Source of the DNA: Bradyrhizobium sediminis
GTDB lineage: Bacteria > Pseudomonadota > Alphaproteobacteria > Rhizobiales > Xanthobacteraceae
Assembly: GCF_018736105.1 (NCBI RefSeq)
Contig: NZ_CP076135.1
Location: 1,424,001-1,488,000, forward strand
Length of the DNA stretch: 64,000 nt
Direction: 5' to 3'
The position numbers were made by a program, and so were the translations under genes. Shown here in pieces: positions 51,519 through 59,796 of the stretch (positions are counted from its first letter, which is position 1; each line of letters begins with the position of its first letter). The notes below the pieces were generated by a model that saw only the letters and a program-made list of their open reading frames with translations, searched no databases and was not told where the DNA came from.

Positions 51519-53075
51519 TCAGGTCATCGCTTCGATCAGGCGCGGCCCTCTGTGCTTCATCGCCGACTCATACTGCGCGGCGAATTCCTCCGCCGTGGTG
51601 GCGCGGCTGGCTTCGATACCGAGGCCGTCGGCGATCTTGGTCCAGTTCATTTCCGGATTGTGCAGGTCCATCATCGCCAGCGCATTGGCACCGGGCGTGC
51701 CGGCGCCGACGCGCTGCAGTTCGTAATTGAGGATCGCATAGGAGCGGTTGGCGTAGATCACGACCGTGATGTCGAGATTTTCGCGCGCCATGGTCCATAG
51801 CGCCTGCATGGTGTAGGCGGCGCCGCCGTCGCCGTGCGGGCAGACCACCTTGCGGCCGGGCGCGGCCAGCGCCGCGCCGACCGCGAGCGGCAGGCCGAGG
51901 CCGATCGAGCCGCCGGTCAGCGGCAAATGGGTGTGGGGCCGGGCGCGCGCCAGCGTCATCAACAGCGGCAGGCTCGCGGTGTTGGACTCGTCGGCGATGA
52001 TCGCGTGGTCCGGCGTCAGGTGGGCGATGACCTGCGCCACGGTGTAGGAGTTGAGCCGGCCTTTCGGCAGGTCGGGCAGCTGCAGTTCGGTGTAGAGCGC
52101 AGGCCTGGCGGGCGCGCCGAGCGCATCGGCGAGATCTTGCAGGGCTCCGGCGCCGTCCTCATGCGGGTGGGCGAGATGGAAGAGCTCGCAGCCCTCGGGC
52201 ACGCACCAGCTCGGCTTGCCGGGATAGGCGAAGAACGATACCGGCGGCTTGCTGCCGACCAGGATGATCTGCTCGGTGCCGGCGAGAAACGCCGTGATCT
52301 GCTCGCCGAAATAAGGAATCCGCTCCACCGTCACCCGGCCGGCGCCCGGCTCGGAATGCGGCGCGAAGTTGTCGCATATCAGCCGCACGCCGGTCTTGGC
52401 GTGAACTCGCCCGGCCGCCTCGAGCCCGTCGCCGATCAGGGCCTTGCCGCGCAACAGCATGGCGGTCTTCTTGCCGTTCGACAGCAGCTTTGCGATCGCC
52501 TCGACGGTATCGGCGCTGACCTTGGCAGGCCCGATATCCGGCAAGGGTGGCGCGGCGCGATCGGCCGGATTCCAGGCGGTGTCGGCGGGCAGGATCAGCG
52601 TGGCGACGCCACCCGGCGCGGCACGCGCGGCCTGTACCGCCCGCGCCGTATCGGCGGCGACGGTCTTGGCGCTCCTGGATTCGTGGATCCAGCTCGAGAC
52701 CGGGCGGGCAAAGCCGACGATGTCGGACGTCAGCGGCGCATCGTATTGCAGATGATAGGTCGCATGATCGCCGACGATATTGACGACCGGCGTCGCGGCG
52801 CGGCGGGCATTGTGCAGATTGGCAAGGCCATTGGCCAGTCCGGGCCCGAGATGCATCAGGGTCGCGGCCGGTTTGCCGGCGATGCGGCCGTAGCCATCGG
52901 CAGCGCCGGTCGCGACGCCCTCGAACAGGCAAAGCACCGGACGCAATTCCGTGACGGAATCGAGCGCGGCAACGAAGTGCATTTCCGAAGTGCCGGGATT
53001 GGCGAAACAGATATCGACACCGCAACCGACCAGGGTTTTCACCAGCGATTGCGCGCCGTTCATTGGATTGTCCAT
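51519..53075 (-). CDS. Thiamine-diphosphate enzyme (acetolactate synthase/benzoylformate decarboxylase-like)
   Basis: A 518-residue ThDP enzyme. N-terminal PYR domain with ANPGTSEMHFVAALD and LFEGVATGAADGYGRIAGKP (catalytic Glu). Central domain around KKTAMLLRGKALIGDGLEAA. C-terminal PP domain with the ThDP motif HGDGGAAYTMQALWTMAREN and LDITVVIYANRSYAILNYEL. It groups with the acetolactate-synthase-like proteins of unknown substrate (MdlC side) rather than IlvB; no small subunit is nearby. A FixK-type box lies 60 bp upstream. Confidence 0.92.
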   Translation of the reverse strand: MDNPMNGAQSLVKTLVGCGVDICFANPGTSEMHFVAALDSVTELRPVLCLFEGVATGAADGYGRIAGKPAATLMHLGPGLANGLANLHNARRAATPVVNIVGDHATYHLQYDAPLTSDIVGFARPVSSWIHESRSAKTVAADTARAVQAARAAPGGVATLILPADTAWNPADRAAPPLPDIGPAKVSADTVEAIAKLLSNGKKTAMLLRGKALIGDGLEAAGRVHAKTGVRLICDNFAPHSEPGAGRVTVERIPYFGEQITAFLAGTEQIILVGSKPPVSFFAYPGKPSWCVPEGCELFHLAHPHEDGAGALQDLADALGAPARPALYTELQLPDLPKGRLNSYTVAQVIAHLTPDHAIIADESNTASLPLLMTLARARPHTHLPLTGGSIGLGLPLAVGAALAAPGRKVVCPHGDGGAAYTMQALWTMARENLDITVVIYANRSYAILNYELQRVGAGTPGANALAMMDLHNPEMNWTKIADGLGIEASRATTAEEFAAQYESAMKHRGPRLIEAMT

Positions 53076-53128
53076 TTCCGTCCCCGTTTTGTTTTTCTGA
53101 ACGCTATGGCGCAGGCAGAAGACTGCCA

Positions 53129-53142
53129 TTGATGTGAATCAA
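53129..53142. promoter_or_regulatory. FixK/FNR box upstream of the ThDP enzyme operon
   Basis: TTGATGTGAATCAA, a perfect TTGAT-N4-ATCAA palindrome. Its centre is 60 bp upstream of the ATG at 53075 on the minus strand; a start 41.5 bp away is near 53094 with CATAGC as a weak -10. Suggests activation of the ThDP enzyme and the FAD dehydrogenase at low oxygen. Confidence 0.7.
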
Positions 53143-53260
53143 CCGCGCCGCCGCAGCTAAGGACGCCGGCAGCAACCGATCAAGCGGTATCGCCAGGACG
53201 TTTGCCTGCGGGGACCGGAACATTCCGCACCGTCCGGTGCGGAGATGACCGGCGTGCTAT

Positions 53261-53476
53261 CTAATAATGCGGCGGCGGTTCGTTGGTGGCGCCGGGCGCG
53301 TTGGCTTCCGCTTCCCGCAGCCGCTCGTTCAGGGCGGCGAGCTGCCGCGTCAGGGCGTCGATCTGCTGCCATTGCGCGGTGATGGTGTTGTTCAACGCCT
53401 CGATAGTCTCGTCCTGGAACGCCAGGCGGATTTCCAGCGCGTCGATGCGATCGCTGAGCGTCCCGGTGTCATTCAT
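53261..53476 (-). CDS. slyX: SlyX-family protein
   Basis: A 71-residue coiled-coil protein: TLSDRIDALEIRLAFQDETI, EALNNTITAQWQQIDALTRQ, LAALNERLREAEA, then a Pro/His tail ending PPPHY as in other SlyX proteins. Function unknown. The family start MNDTGTLSDR favours ATG 53476 (53485 is possible). It overlaps the trhO stop by 8 bp, so it is co-transcribed with trhO. Confidence 0.93.
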   Translation of the reverse strand: MNDTGTLSDRIDALEIRLAFQDETIEALNNTITAQWQQIDALTRQLAALNERLREAEANAPGATNEPPPHY

Positions 53477-54221
53477 CGGAGCCATGTTCCATTGCGCGTT
53501 CCCGCAAGCCGTGGCCGAGCGCGACGCGGTCGTCGAACACGAAACACTCGCCGCGCCAGCGGCTTTCGGTTTCCGGCACGCCTTCCAGGTATTTCAGGAT
53601 GCCGCCCTTGAGGTGATAGACCTCGGCGAAGCCGCGCGCCAGCAGATGGGCGCTGGCCTTTTCGCAGCGGATGCCGCCGGTGCAGAACATCGCGATCCTC
53701 CGATGCCTGGCCGGATCAAGCTGTTGCGCGGCGAAATCCTTGAATTGCCCGAAACTCCTGATGCCGGGATCGACGGCGCCGGCGAAGGTGCCCATCGCCA
53801 CCTCGAAGGCGTTGCGGGTGTCGATCACGAGCGTGTCGGGCGCTGCGATCAGCGCGTTCCAGTCGGCGGGATCGACATAGATGCCGACCTGCCGCGTCGG
53901 GTCGGCCGCGGGATCGCCGAGGGTGACGATCTCCTTTTTCAGGCGGATCTTCAGGCGCTGGAACGGCATCGCCGCGGCGGCCGAAAATTTCAGCTCGAGA
54001 TTGTCGAGTCGGCCGCCGAACAGGGCGCCATCGCGCAACTCCCCGACCAGCTCGTCGATGGCGTCCCCGCTTCCGGCGATCGTGCCGTTGATGCCCTCAT
54101 GCGCCAGCAGCACGCTGCCCTTCAGTTCCAGAGCGGCGCAGATCGCCCGCAGCGGCTCCCTGAGCTCGCGGAAGTCCGGCAGGGCGGCAAACTGGTAGAA
54201 AGCGGCGACCTTGTAAGCCAT
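53469..54221 (-). CDS. trhO: TrhO, tRNA uridine 34 hydroxylase (rhodanese family)
   Basis: A 250-residue YceA/TrhO-type protein: N-terminal acylphosphatase-like domain (VAAFYQFAALPDFRELREPL, LLAHEGINGTIAG) and a rhodanese domain with active-site Cys 180 in MFCTGGIRCEKASAHLL and HLKGGILKYLEGVPETESRW. It forms 5-hydroxyuridine at the wobble position of certain tRNAs, together with prephenate-dependent routes. Normal length for the short form. slyX overlaps its end. Confidence 0.94.
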   Translation of the reverse strand: MAYKVAAFYQFAALPDFRELREPLRAICAALELKGSVLLAHEGINGTIAGSGDAIDELVGELRDGALFGGRLDNLELKFSAAAAMPFQRLKIRLKKEIVTLGDPAADPTRQVGIYVDPADWNALIAAPDTLVIDTRNAFEVAMGTFAGAVDPGIRSFGQFKDFAAQQLDPARHRRIAMFCTGGIRCEKASAHLLARGFAEVYHLKGGILKYLEGVPETESRWRGECFVFDDRVALGHGLRERAMEHGSDE

Positions 54222-54394
54222 GGCGGAGGTTTATCAGGAGGGTGGAGCAGGGGAAAGACTGACCCGACCTCATCCTGTCGGGATGAGGATGTGCCGGTGT
54301 CATGCATCCCTGAGCATTCCCATCGCGCCCTGAATATGCCAAGTAAGCCCGCGCCCGAGACAACGATAAGACAGCGAAAAGTGAGCAAATTGGC

Positions 54395-55981
54395 ATGAGG
54401 AACTTCCATCTCGCCGGCCGGTCCACGGTCCACGCCCAGAACGGAATGGTGGCGACGTCGCACCCGCTGGCCGCGCTGGCGGCAATCGATGTGCTGCGTG
54501 CCGGCGGCACCGCCGCCGACGCCGCGGTGGCGGCCTGCGCGCTGCTCGGGGTGATCGAGCCGCAATCGACCGGGATCGGCGGCGACTGCTTCGCGCTGCT
54601 TCAGCCCAAGGGCGAGGGCAAGATCACGGCCTATAACGGCTCGGGCCGCGCGCCGCAGGCGGCGACGGCGGAGTGGTACCTCGAGCGCAAGATCAATGCG
54701 ATCCCGCTGACCTCGGCGCACGCCGTCTCCATTCCGGGAGCGGTCGATGCCTGGGCGACCATCCTGCGCGATCACGGCAAGCTCGGGCTCGACACCGTGC
54801 TGCAGCCCGCGATCAAGGCCGCCGAAGAAGGCTACGTCGTCGCGCCCCGCGTCGCCTTCGACTGGAAGAACCAGTTCGAGAAACTGAAGAAGGGCGTCAA
54901 CACCGAGCGCTATCTGCTGCCGCACGGCAAGCCCGCGGTGGCCGGCGACGTGATCCGTCAGCCCGAACTCGGCAAGACGCTGCGCGCGATCGCGAAAGAC
55001 GGCCGCGACGCGTTTTACAAGGGCGCCATCGCCGAGGACATGGTCGAGACCTTGCGCGGCATCGGCGGCCTGCACACGCTCGACGACTTCGCCGCCCACA
55101 CCACCGAGACCACGTCGCCGATCGGCACCGTCTACAAGGGCCATGACGTCTGGCAGTGCCCGCCGAACGGTCCGGGCATCACCATGCTGGTGATGCTGAA
55201 CATCCTGTCGCGCTTCGATCTGACGAAGTTCCCGGCGCTGAGCGTCGAGCGGTTCCATCTCGAAGCCGAGGCCGCGCGGATCGCCTACATGATGCGCGAG
55301 CAGCACGTCGCCGATCCCGCCTTCGTCAAGGTGGACGTCGCGCGGATCTTGACGCCGGAATTCGCCGAAGAATACGGCAGCCAGATCCGGATGGACCGCA
55401 TGCTCGATCTTCCCGTGGTGACGCCGCCGATGAATCCGTCGACGGTCTACATCACCGTGGTCGACAAGGACCGAAACGTCTGTTCGTTCATCAACTCGAT
55501 CGCGCATGCCTTCGGTTCGGCGATCGTCTCCAACAAGACCGGCGTCCTCTTGCAGAACCGCGGCGGCGGTTTCCGCATTCAGCCCGGCCATCCCAACTGC
55601 ATCGCGCCGGGCAAGCGGCCGTTGCACACCATCATCCCGAGCCTCGTCACCAAAAACGGCCGCGCCGTGATGCCGTACGGCGTGATGGGCGGCCAGTATC
55701 AGCCGGTCGGGCAGGTGCGTGTACTGACCAACATGCTCGACTACGGCTGCGACGTGCAGGAAGCCATCGATATGCCGCGCGGCCTGCATTACGAAAACAT
55801 CTACCAGCTCGAGGACGGCGTGCCGGCCGATATCGTCGAGGGCCTGAAGAAGCTCGGGCACAAGACCACCAGCGTGGTCGGCCCGCTCGGCGGCGGTCAG
55901 GCGATCTGGATCGACTGGGACAAGGGCACGCTCACCGCCGGCTCCGATCCGCGCAAGGACGGCTGCGCGCTCGGCTATTGA
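54395..55981 (+). CDS. ggt: Gamma-glutamyltransferase family protein
   Basis: A 528-residue Ntn-hydrolase. N-terminal GMVATSHPLAALAAIDVLRA, GGTAADAAVAACALLGVIEP and GDCFALLQPKG typical of GGT. The autoprocessing Thr is expected in PSTVYITVVDKDRNVCSFIN, in place of the common TTH motif. The small subunit continues with GSAIVSNKTGVLLQNRGGGF. No signal peptide is present, so it is cytoplasmic, like the GGT-like amidases and cephalosporin acylases; a true glutathione role is not proven. Confidence 0.9.
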   Translation: MRNFHLAGRSTVHAQNGMVATSHPLAALAAIDVLRAGGTAADAAVAACALLGVIEPQSTGIGGDCFALLQPKGEGKITAYNGSGRAPQAATAEWYLERKINAIPLTSAHAVSIPGAVDAWATILRDHGKLGLDTVLQPAIKAAEEGYVVAPRVAFDWKNQFEKLKKGVNTERYLLPHGKPAVAGDVIRQPELGKTLRAIAKDGRDAFYKGAIAEDMVETLRGIGGLHTLDDFAAHTTETTSPIGTVYKGHDVWQCPPNGPGITMLVMLNILSRFDLTKFPALSVERFHLEAEAARIAYMMREQHVADPAFVKVDVARILTPEFAEEYGSQIRMDRMLDLPVVTPPMNPSTVYITVVDKDRNVCSFINSIAHAFGSAIVSNKTGVLLQNRGGGFRIQPGHPNCIAPGKRPLHTIIPSLVTKNGRAVMPYGVMGGQYQPVGQVRVLTNMLDYGCDVQEAIDMPRGLHYENIYQLEDGVPADIVEGLKKLGHKTTSVVGPLGGGQAIWIDWDKGTLTAGSDPRKDGCALGY

Positions 55982-56032
55982 GCGCGCGGCGCGAATTGCG
56001 ACCCCTGCCTCCGTCACAAGGATGCCCAAGAG

Positions 56033-56491
56033 ATGGGACATTACCGATTTCGAAGTCTTCCGACCGCCGTTGCCATTGCGCTGGCCGGCGTCTTTCTCCT
56101 CACCGCGCCGTCAGGCGTATCGGCCCAGACCCCAGGAAAAACCATGACCACACCATCAGGCTTGCAGATTTCGGACAGCACGGTCGGGTCAGGCGCTTCG
56201 CCGAAGCCGGGCCAGATCTGCGTCATGCACTACACCGGCTGGCTCTACGAGAACGGCCAGAAGGGCAAGAAGTTCGACAGCTCGGTGGACCGCAACGAGC
56301 CGTTCGAATTTCCGATCGGGCAGCGCCAGGTGATATCGGGCTGGGACGAGGGCGTCGCCACCATGAAGGTCGGCGGCAAGCGCACCTTGATCATTCCGCC
56401 CGCTCTGGGCTACGGCGCCCGCGGCGCCGGCGGCGTCATTCCTCCCAACGCAACGCTGATGTTCGAGGTCGAACTGCTCGGCGTGAAGTAG
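56033..56491 (+). CDS. FKBP-type peptidyl-prolyl cis-trans isomerase, exported
   Basis: A 152-residue protein with a signal peptide ([20 protein letters not shown]) and a single FKBP domain: [87 protein letters not shown]. The active-site aromatic and Ile residues are kept. It acts as a periplasmic folding catalyst. GGT lies 51 bp upstream on the same strand. Confidence 0.96.
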   Translation: MGHYRFRSLPTAVAIALAGVFLLTAPSGVSAQTPGKTMTTPSGLQISDSTVGSGASPKPGQICVMHYTGWLYENGQKGKKFDSSVDRNEPFEFPIGQRQVISGWDEGVATMKVGGKRTLIIPPALGYGARGAGGVIPPNATLMFEVELLGVK

Positions 56492-56527
56492 CATTCGTCA
56501 GCCGGGAACCAAGCGGAAAGCAGCACG

Positions 56528-57064
56528 ATGACAGATCGCCACGATCACAGCCATTCCGATCATTCGCACGCCGGCCATTCGCACGATCACGGCGACGCCG
56601 AGCGCTGGAAGCACGACGGCGTCCGCGTCATTCCCGGCAACCAGCTCGATCCCAACGTGCCGTCGACGCCGGGCATGGACCGCAAGGCCGCGATCAATTT
56701 CGCCCGCGCCGGCGCGCAGAAATTGTGGGCGGGCACCGTGACCATCCGGCCCGATGCCAAGACCGGCGCGCATCATCACGGCCATCTCGAGAGCATCATC
56801 TACGTCGTGAAGGGCAAGGCGCGGATGCGCTGGGGCGAGCAATTGCAGTTCACCGCGGAAGCGGGGCCCGGCGATTTCATTTTCGTTCCGCCCTATGTGC
56901 CGCATCAGGAGATCAACGCCAGCCGCGACGAGGTGCTGGAATGCGTGCTGGTGCGCAGCGACGGCCAGGCGGTCGCCATTAATCTCGACATCGAGCCGGT
57001 GGAAAAGCCGGAGACGGTGCTGTGGGTCGACCCGGTGCACCTCGATCCGGCGGAGGCGAAGTAG
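56528..57064 (+). CDS. Cupin protein with histidine-rich N-terminus
   Basis: A 178-residue protein. Residues 1-23 are almost only His, Asp and Ser (DRHDHSHSDHSHAGHSHDHG), a likely metal-binding tail. The cupin barrel follows: GAHHHGHLESIIYVVKGKAR, MRWGEQLQFTAEAGPGDFIF, VPPYVPHQEINASRDEVLEC. The motif HHHGHLES gives two His ligands and Glu, and the second His sits in PHQE. Enzymatic role unknown. It starts 36 bp after the FKBP gene. Confidence 0.9.
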   Translation: MTDRHDHSHSDHSHAGHSHDHGDAERWKHDGVRVIPGNQLDPNVPSTPGMDRKAAINFARAGAQKLWAGTVTIRPDAKTGAHHHGHLESIIYVVKGKARMRWGEQLQFTAEAGPGDFIFVPPYVPHQEINASRDEVLECVLVRSDGQAVAINLDIEPVEKPETVLWVDPVHLDPAEAK

Positions 57065-57137
57065 GTTTCGCGCCGCCGCCTTCTCGACAGACCGCCGCGC
57101 GAAGTACGCTTTGGGGGCGATGCCAAGAGGAATTTCG

Positions 57138-57419
57138 ATGCCGCTGACGCGTGGTCGCATTGTAGGGCATGACGGCGAACGCCTGGCGTACGGATTCACG
57201 ATGCTGAACGACGGCGAGACCGTCGAATGTCAGATCAGCGATGCCGCGATGGATGAGCTTGCTGGCGTCAGAGGCTCGCCAAGCACCGCGAGACAGGCGC
57301 AGTTTCTCGAGCATCGCGACACCATCGAGCGAATTGCCTCCAGATTGTTCGACGAGAGCCGGGCCGTGAAGGGCTCTGTCGTGAGGATTTTCACCAGGCA
57401 TATCAACGCAAACAGGTAG
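57138..57419 (+). CDS. DUF1488-like small protein
   Basis: A 93-residue soluble protein: PLTRGRIVGHDGERLAYGFT, MLNDGETVECQISDAAMDEL, AGVRGSPSTARQAQFLEHRD and TIERIASRLFDESRAVKGSV. It resembles the DUF1488 proteins of Bradyrhizobium as I remember them. ATG 57138 has AAGAGGAA upstream; ATG 57120 in the same frame is an alternative. No membrane segment. Followed by a small perfect stem. Confidence 0.75.
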   Translation: MPLTRGRIVGHDGERLAYGFTMLNDGETVECQISDAAMDELAGVRGSPSTARQAQFLEHRDTIERIASRLFDESRAVKGSVVRIFTRHINANR

Positions 57420-57427
57420 GGCCCGGT

Positions 57428-57452
57428 CACCCGTCCCTCGCGATGACGGGTG
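57428..57452. repeat. Short palindrome after the DUF1488-like gene
   Basis: CACCCGTC and GACGGGTG form a perfect 8-bp stem around CCTCGCGAT. It begins 8 bp after the stop. The sequence resembles a piece of the CGTCCCTCGCGATGACGG-type dispersed repeats. No T-tract follows, so a terminator role is uncertain. Confidence 0.5.
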
Positions 57453-57543
57453 CGGCCAGCCTCCCAAAGAAATTTGAGATGGGGGTGTCGGGTCGCGGCC
57501 CGGCCGTTCGTCCTTCGGCCGCAGCACGCCAAAGGAGCCTCTT

Positions 57544-57975
57544 ATGACCAAAATGATCTTCGTCAACCTGCCGGTCAGCGATCTTGCCCGCGCCACCTCT
57601 TTCTATCAGGCCGTCGGTGCCGAAAAGAACGCGCAGTTCTGCGATGAAACCGCGTCCTGCATGGTGTTTTCCGAAACTATCCACGCCATGCTGCTGACCC
57701 ACGACAAATTCCGCCAGTTCACGCCGAAGAAGATCGCCGACGCCAGGACCTCCAGCGAGGTGCTGATCTGCCTTTCCGCCGACAGCCGCGAGGCGGTGGA
57801 CGAGATGATCGGCAAGGCGCAGGCCGCGGGCGGCGGCGTCGATCCCTGCCCGAAGCAGGACTACGGCTTCATGTACGGCCGCAGCTTCGAGGACCCCGAC
57901 GGCCATATCTGGGAAGTGATGTGGATGGATGTCGCGGCCGCGACCGCAGCGCAGCCCGCCATGGCCGACGCCTGA
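57544..57975 (+). CDS. VOC-family (glyoxalase-like) protein
   Basis: A 143-residue vicinal-oxygen-chelate protein with two beta-alpha-beta-beta-beta modules: KMIFVNLPVSDLARATSFYQ, SCMVFSETIHAMLLTHDKFR, EVLICLSADSREAVDEMIGK, YGRSFEDPDGHIWEVMWMDV. The C-terminal FEDPDGHIWEV holds the usual Glu and His. It may be a glyoxalase- or dioxygenase-type protein; substrate unknown. AAGGAG precedes the ATG. A second VOC gene follows 27 bp later. Confidence 0.92.
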   Translation: MTKMIFVNLPVSDLARATSFYQAVGAEKNAQFCDETASCMVFSETIHAMLLTHDKFRQFTPKKIADARTSSEVLICLSADSREAVDEMIGKAQAAGGGVDPCPKQDYGFMYGRSFEDPDGHIWEVMWMDVAAATAAQPAMADA

Positions 57976-58002
57976 TTCAAATCCAACGCGAGGAGCATGC
58001 CG

Positions 58003-58491
58003 ATGTCCAGGATTTCCCCCTGCCTGTGGTTCGACGGCGAGGCCGAGGAGGCCGCAAAATTCTATGTTTCGCTGCTGCCGGATTCCCGGATCGAGATGAT
58101 CCAGAACAACATCGTCGACGGTCCCGCCGGCAAGGCCGGTACGGTGCTGGTGGTCGAGTTCACGCTGGCCGGCCAGCGCTTCTTGGCGCTCAACGGCGGC
58201 ACCCGGTTCGAATACACCCACGCAATCTCGTTCAAGATCGATTGCGCCGATCAGGCCGAGGTCGACCGGTTGTGGGACGCGCTGTCCGCCAATGGCGGAT
58301 CGGTCGAACAATGCGGCTGGCTCAAGGATCGCTTCGGGGTGTCGTGGCAGATCGTGCCGACCGCGCTGCTGCAATATCTCGGCGGCTCCGATCCCGCCGG
58401 CGCCCGGCGGGCGATGCAGGCGATGCTCGGGATGGTCAAGCTCGACATCGAAGGCTTGCGCAAAGCCTATGAGGGCAAGTCGGCCGCTTGA
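58003..58491 (+). CDS. PhnB-like VOC protein (3-demethylubiquinone methyltransferase-like fold)
   Basis: A 162-residue protein: ISPCLWFDGEAEEAAKFYVS, LLPDSRIEMIQNNIVDG, TVLVVEFTLAGQRFLALNGG and WLKDRFGVSWQIVPTALLQY, the PhnB/YjdN pattern. The historical methyltransferase label is not supported by a SAM motif. ATG 58003 is preferred over 57997 because GAGGAG would be only one base from the first ATG. Paired with the VOC gene before it. Confidence 0.92.
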   Translation: MSRISPCLWFDGEAEEAAKFYVSLLPDSRIEMIQNNIVDGPAGKAGTVLVVEFTLAGQRFLALNGGTRFEYTHAISFKIDCADQAEVDRLWDALSANGGSVEQCGWLKDRFGVSWQIVPTALLQYLGGSDPAGARRAMQAMLGMVKLDIEGLRKAYEGKSAA

Positions 58492-58507
58492 AAATGACTC
58501 CCTTTTT

Positions 58508-58597
58508 CGTCATGGCCGGGCTTGTCCCGGCCATTCACGTCTTTCTTGCTTGAGTGAATCTAAGACGTTGATGCCTGGGACAAGCCCGGCCATGACG
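58508..58597. repeat. 90-bp palindromic element (21-bp inverted ends)
   Basis: The 21 bases at 58508-58528 (core CATGGCCGGGCTTGTCCC) are the exact reverse complement of 58577-58597. An inner ACGTCTT / AAGACGT pair continues the symmetry, so the whole unit can fold. It sits 17 bp after the VOC stop and may also help end transcription. It is a typical Bradyrhizobium-type intergenic repeat. Confidence 0.75.
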
Positions 58598-58684
58598 AGC
58601 TTCATTGGCTACGCCTTGAGCAGACGGTGAGGAGGGTGCAACGCGGCCGTCTCGAAGAATGAGGCCACCCAACTCGAAAACGCC

Positions 58685-59794
58685 TCAATAAGTAATCCGC
58701 AGCCCGACGCCGCCATGGATGGTGTTGCCGACCGGCTGCGGGCCGGCGGTGCCGTTGAGGAAGAGATCGGCGACCCAGCCCTTGCTGATGCGGTAGCCGA
58801 GCCGGCCGCCATATTCGAACCAGCTCTGGTTTCCGATCGTTGGCACCACATTGCCTTCGCCGGTGACGGTGGCGACGATGCCGGAGCGGGTCGCAAAGGA
58901 TTGCACGAAGCCGCCGTTGATATTGGCCTCGATGCTGTCGCCGAACAGATGTGTCCATTGGCCGCCGATCTTGACCAGGTTGGTCTTGTCGGTGCCGGTG
59001 GCGATGGTGGCGTCGAACGGATTGAACGCCACGCCGGCCGGGTCGCTGTAGCCGTTGACCCGCTGCCACAACTGCCAGACCTCGACCGACGCTGCGACCT
59101 CGTCGCGCGGCGACAGCCGGCTGATCCAGCCCGCCCGTCCATAGGCGCCGTAATTCTCGCTGGTGGTTTCGCTGTCGAGCGATACCGGGCCGAGGCTGGT
59201 CTGATAGCTGCGGCGGTAGCGCACCTTCTGGAACGGCGACAGCACGGCGCCGATGTCGAAGAACGGCCGCGACGATCCCCAGTCGGTGAAATCATAGCGC
59301 AGCGCGAAGGCGCCGATCGGCGCGCTGGTGACGCTGTAGCCGCCTTCGTTGTACTGGGTGTAGGCGATGCCGGCCAGCAGCGCGAGGTTGGATGTCAGGT
59401 TCTTGCGGCCATGGATGCCGGCCGAGAACGACCCCGCGGAGCCGAATGCGCTGACGCAGTCGTTGCAGTTGACCTGTTCGTTGACGCCGAGCAGCACCGT
59501 GCCGAGCACCCGGTTGGTGATCATCTGGTTGAAGCGCTGCTTGGCCAGATCGCGGACCGAGCCTGCGCTGGAGTCCGAACCGGTGGTCGGCGTGGGAGTC
59601 GGTGTCGGACTAGGCGAGGACGATGGTGTCGGTGTCGGACTCGGCGAGGCCGATGGCGTTGGGGAAGGCGTCGACGTGTCTGGCAAAGATGTGCTTTGCG
59701 CCGATGCCGGAGTGGCCAGCGCCGGAATCAGCACCAGCGACATCGCCGCGCTGAGGGCTGCCGGGAGAACAAAGCTGCGGGTGAATCCTGCCAT
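58685..59794 (-). CDS. Outer-membrane autotransporter-like beta-barrel protein
   Basis: A 369-residue protein: signal peptide (LPAALSAAMSLVLIPALATP), a low-complexity Ser/Pro/Thr linker (about residues 38-68, PTPSASPSPTPTPSSSPSPT), then a barrel domain with alternating strands (NLALLAGIAYTQYNEGGYSV, PFFDIGAVLSPFQKVRYRRS, SWFEYGGRLGYRISKGWVAD) ending GGVGLRITY with the terminal aromatic. A Cys pair CNDC occurs at the start of the barrel. No passenger domain. It starts 2 bp after the FecR-domain gene, so both belong together. Confidence 0.85.
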   Translation of the reverse strand: MAGFTRSFVLPAALSAAMSLVLIPALATPASAQSTSLPDTSTPSPTPSASPSPTPTPSSSPSPTPTPTPTTGSDSSAGSVRDLAKQRFNQMITNRVLGTVLLGVNEQVNCNDCVSAFGSAGSFSAGIHGRKNLTSNLALLAGIAYTQYNEGGYSVTSAPIGAFALRYDFTDWGSSRPFFDIGAVLSPFQKVRYRRSYQTSLGPVSLDSETTSENYGAYGRAGWISRLSPRDEVAASVEVWQLWQRVNGYSDPAGVAFNPFDATIATGTDKTNLVKIGGQWTHLFGDSIEANINGGFVQSFATRSGIVATVTGEGNVVPTIGNQSWFEYGGRLGYRISKGWVADLFLNGTAGPQPVGNTIHGGVGLRITY

Positions 59795-59796
59795 CG

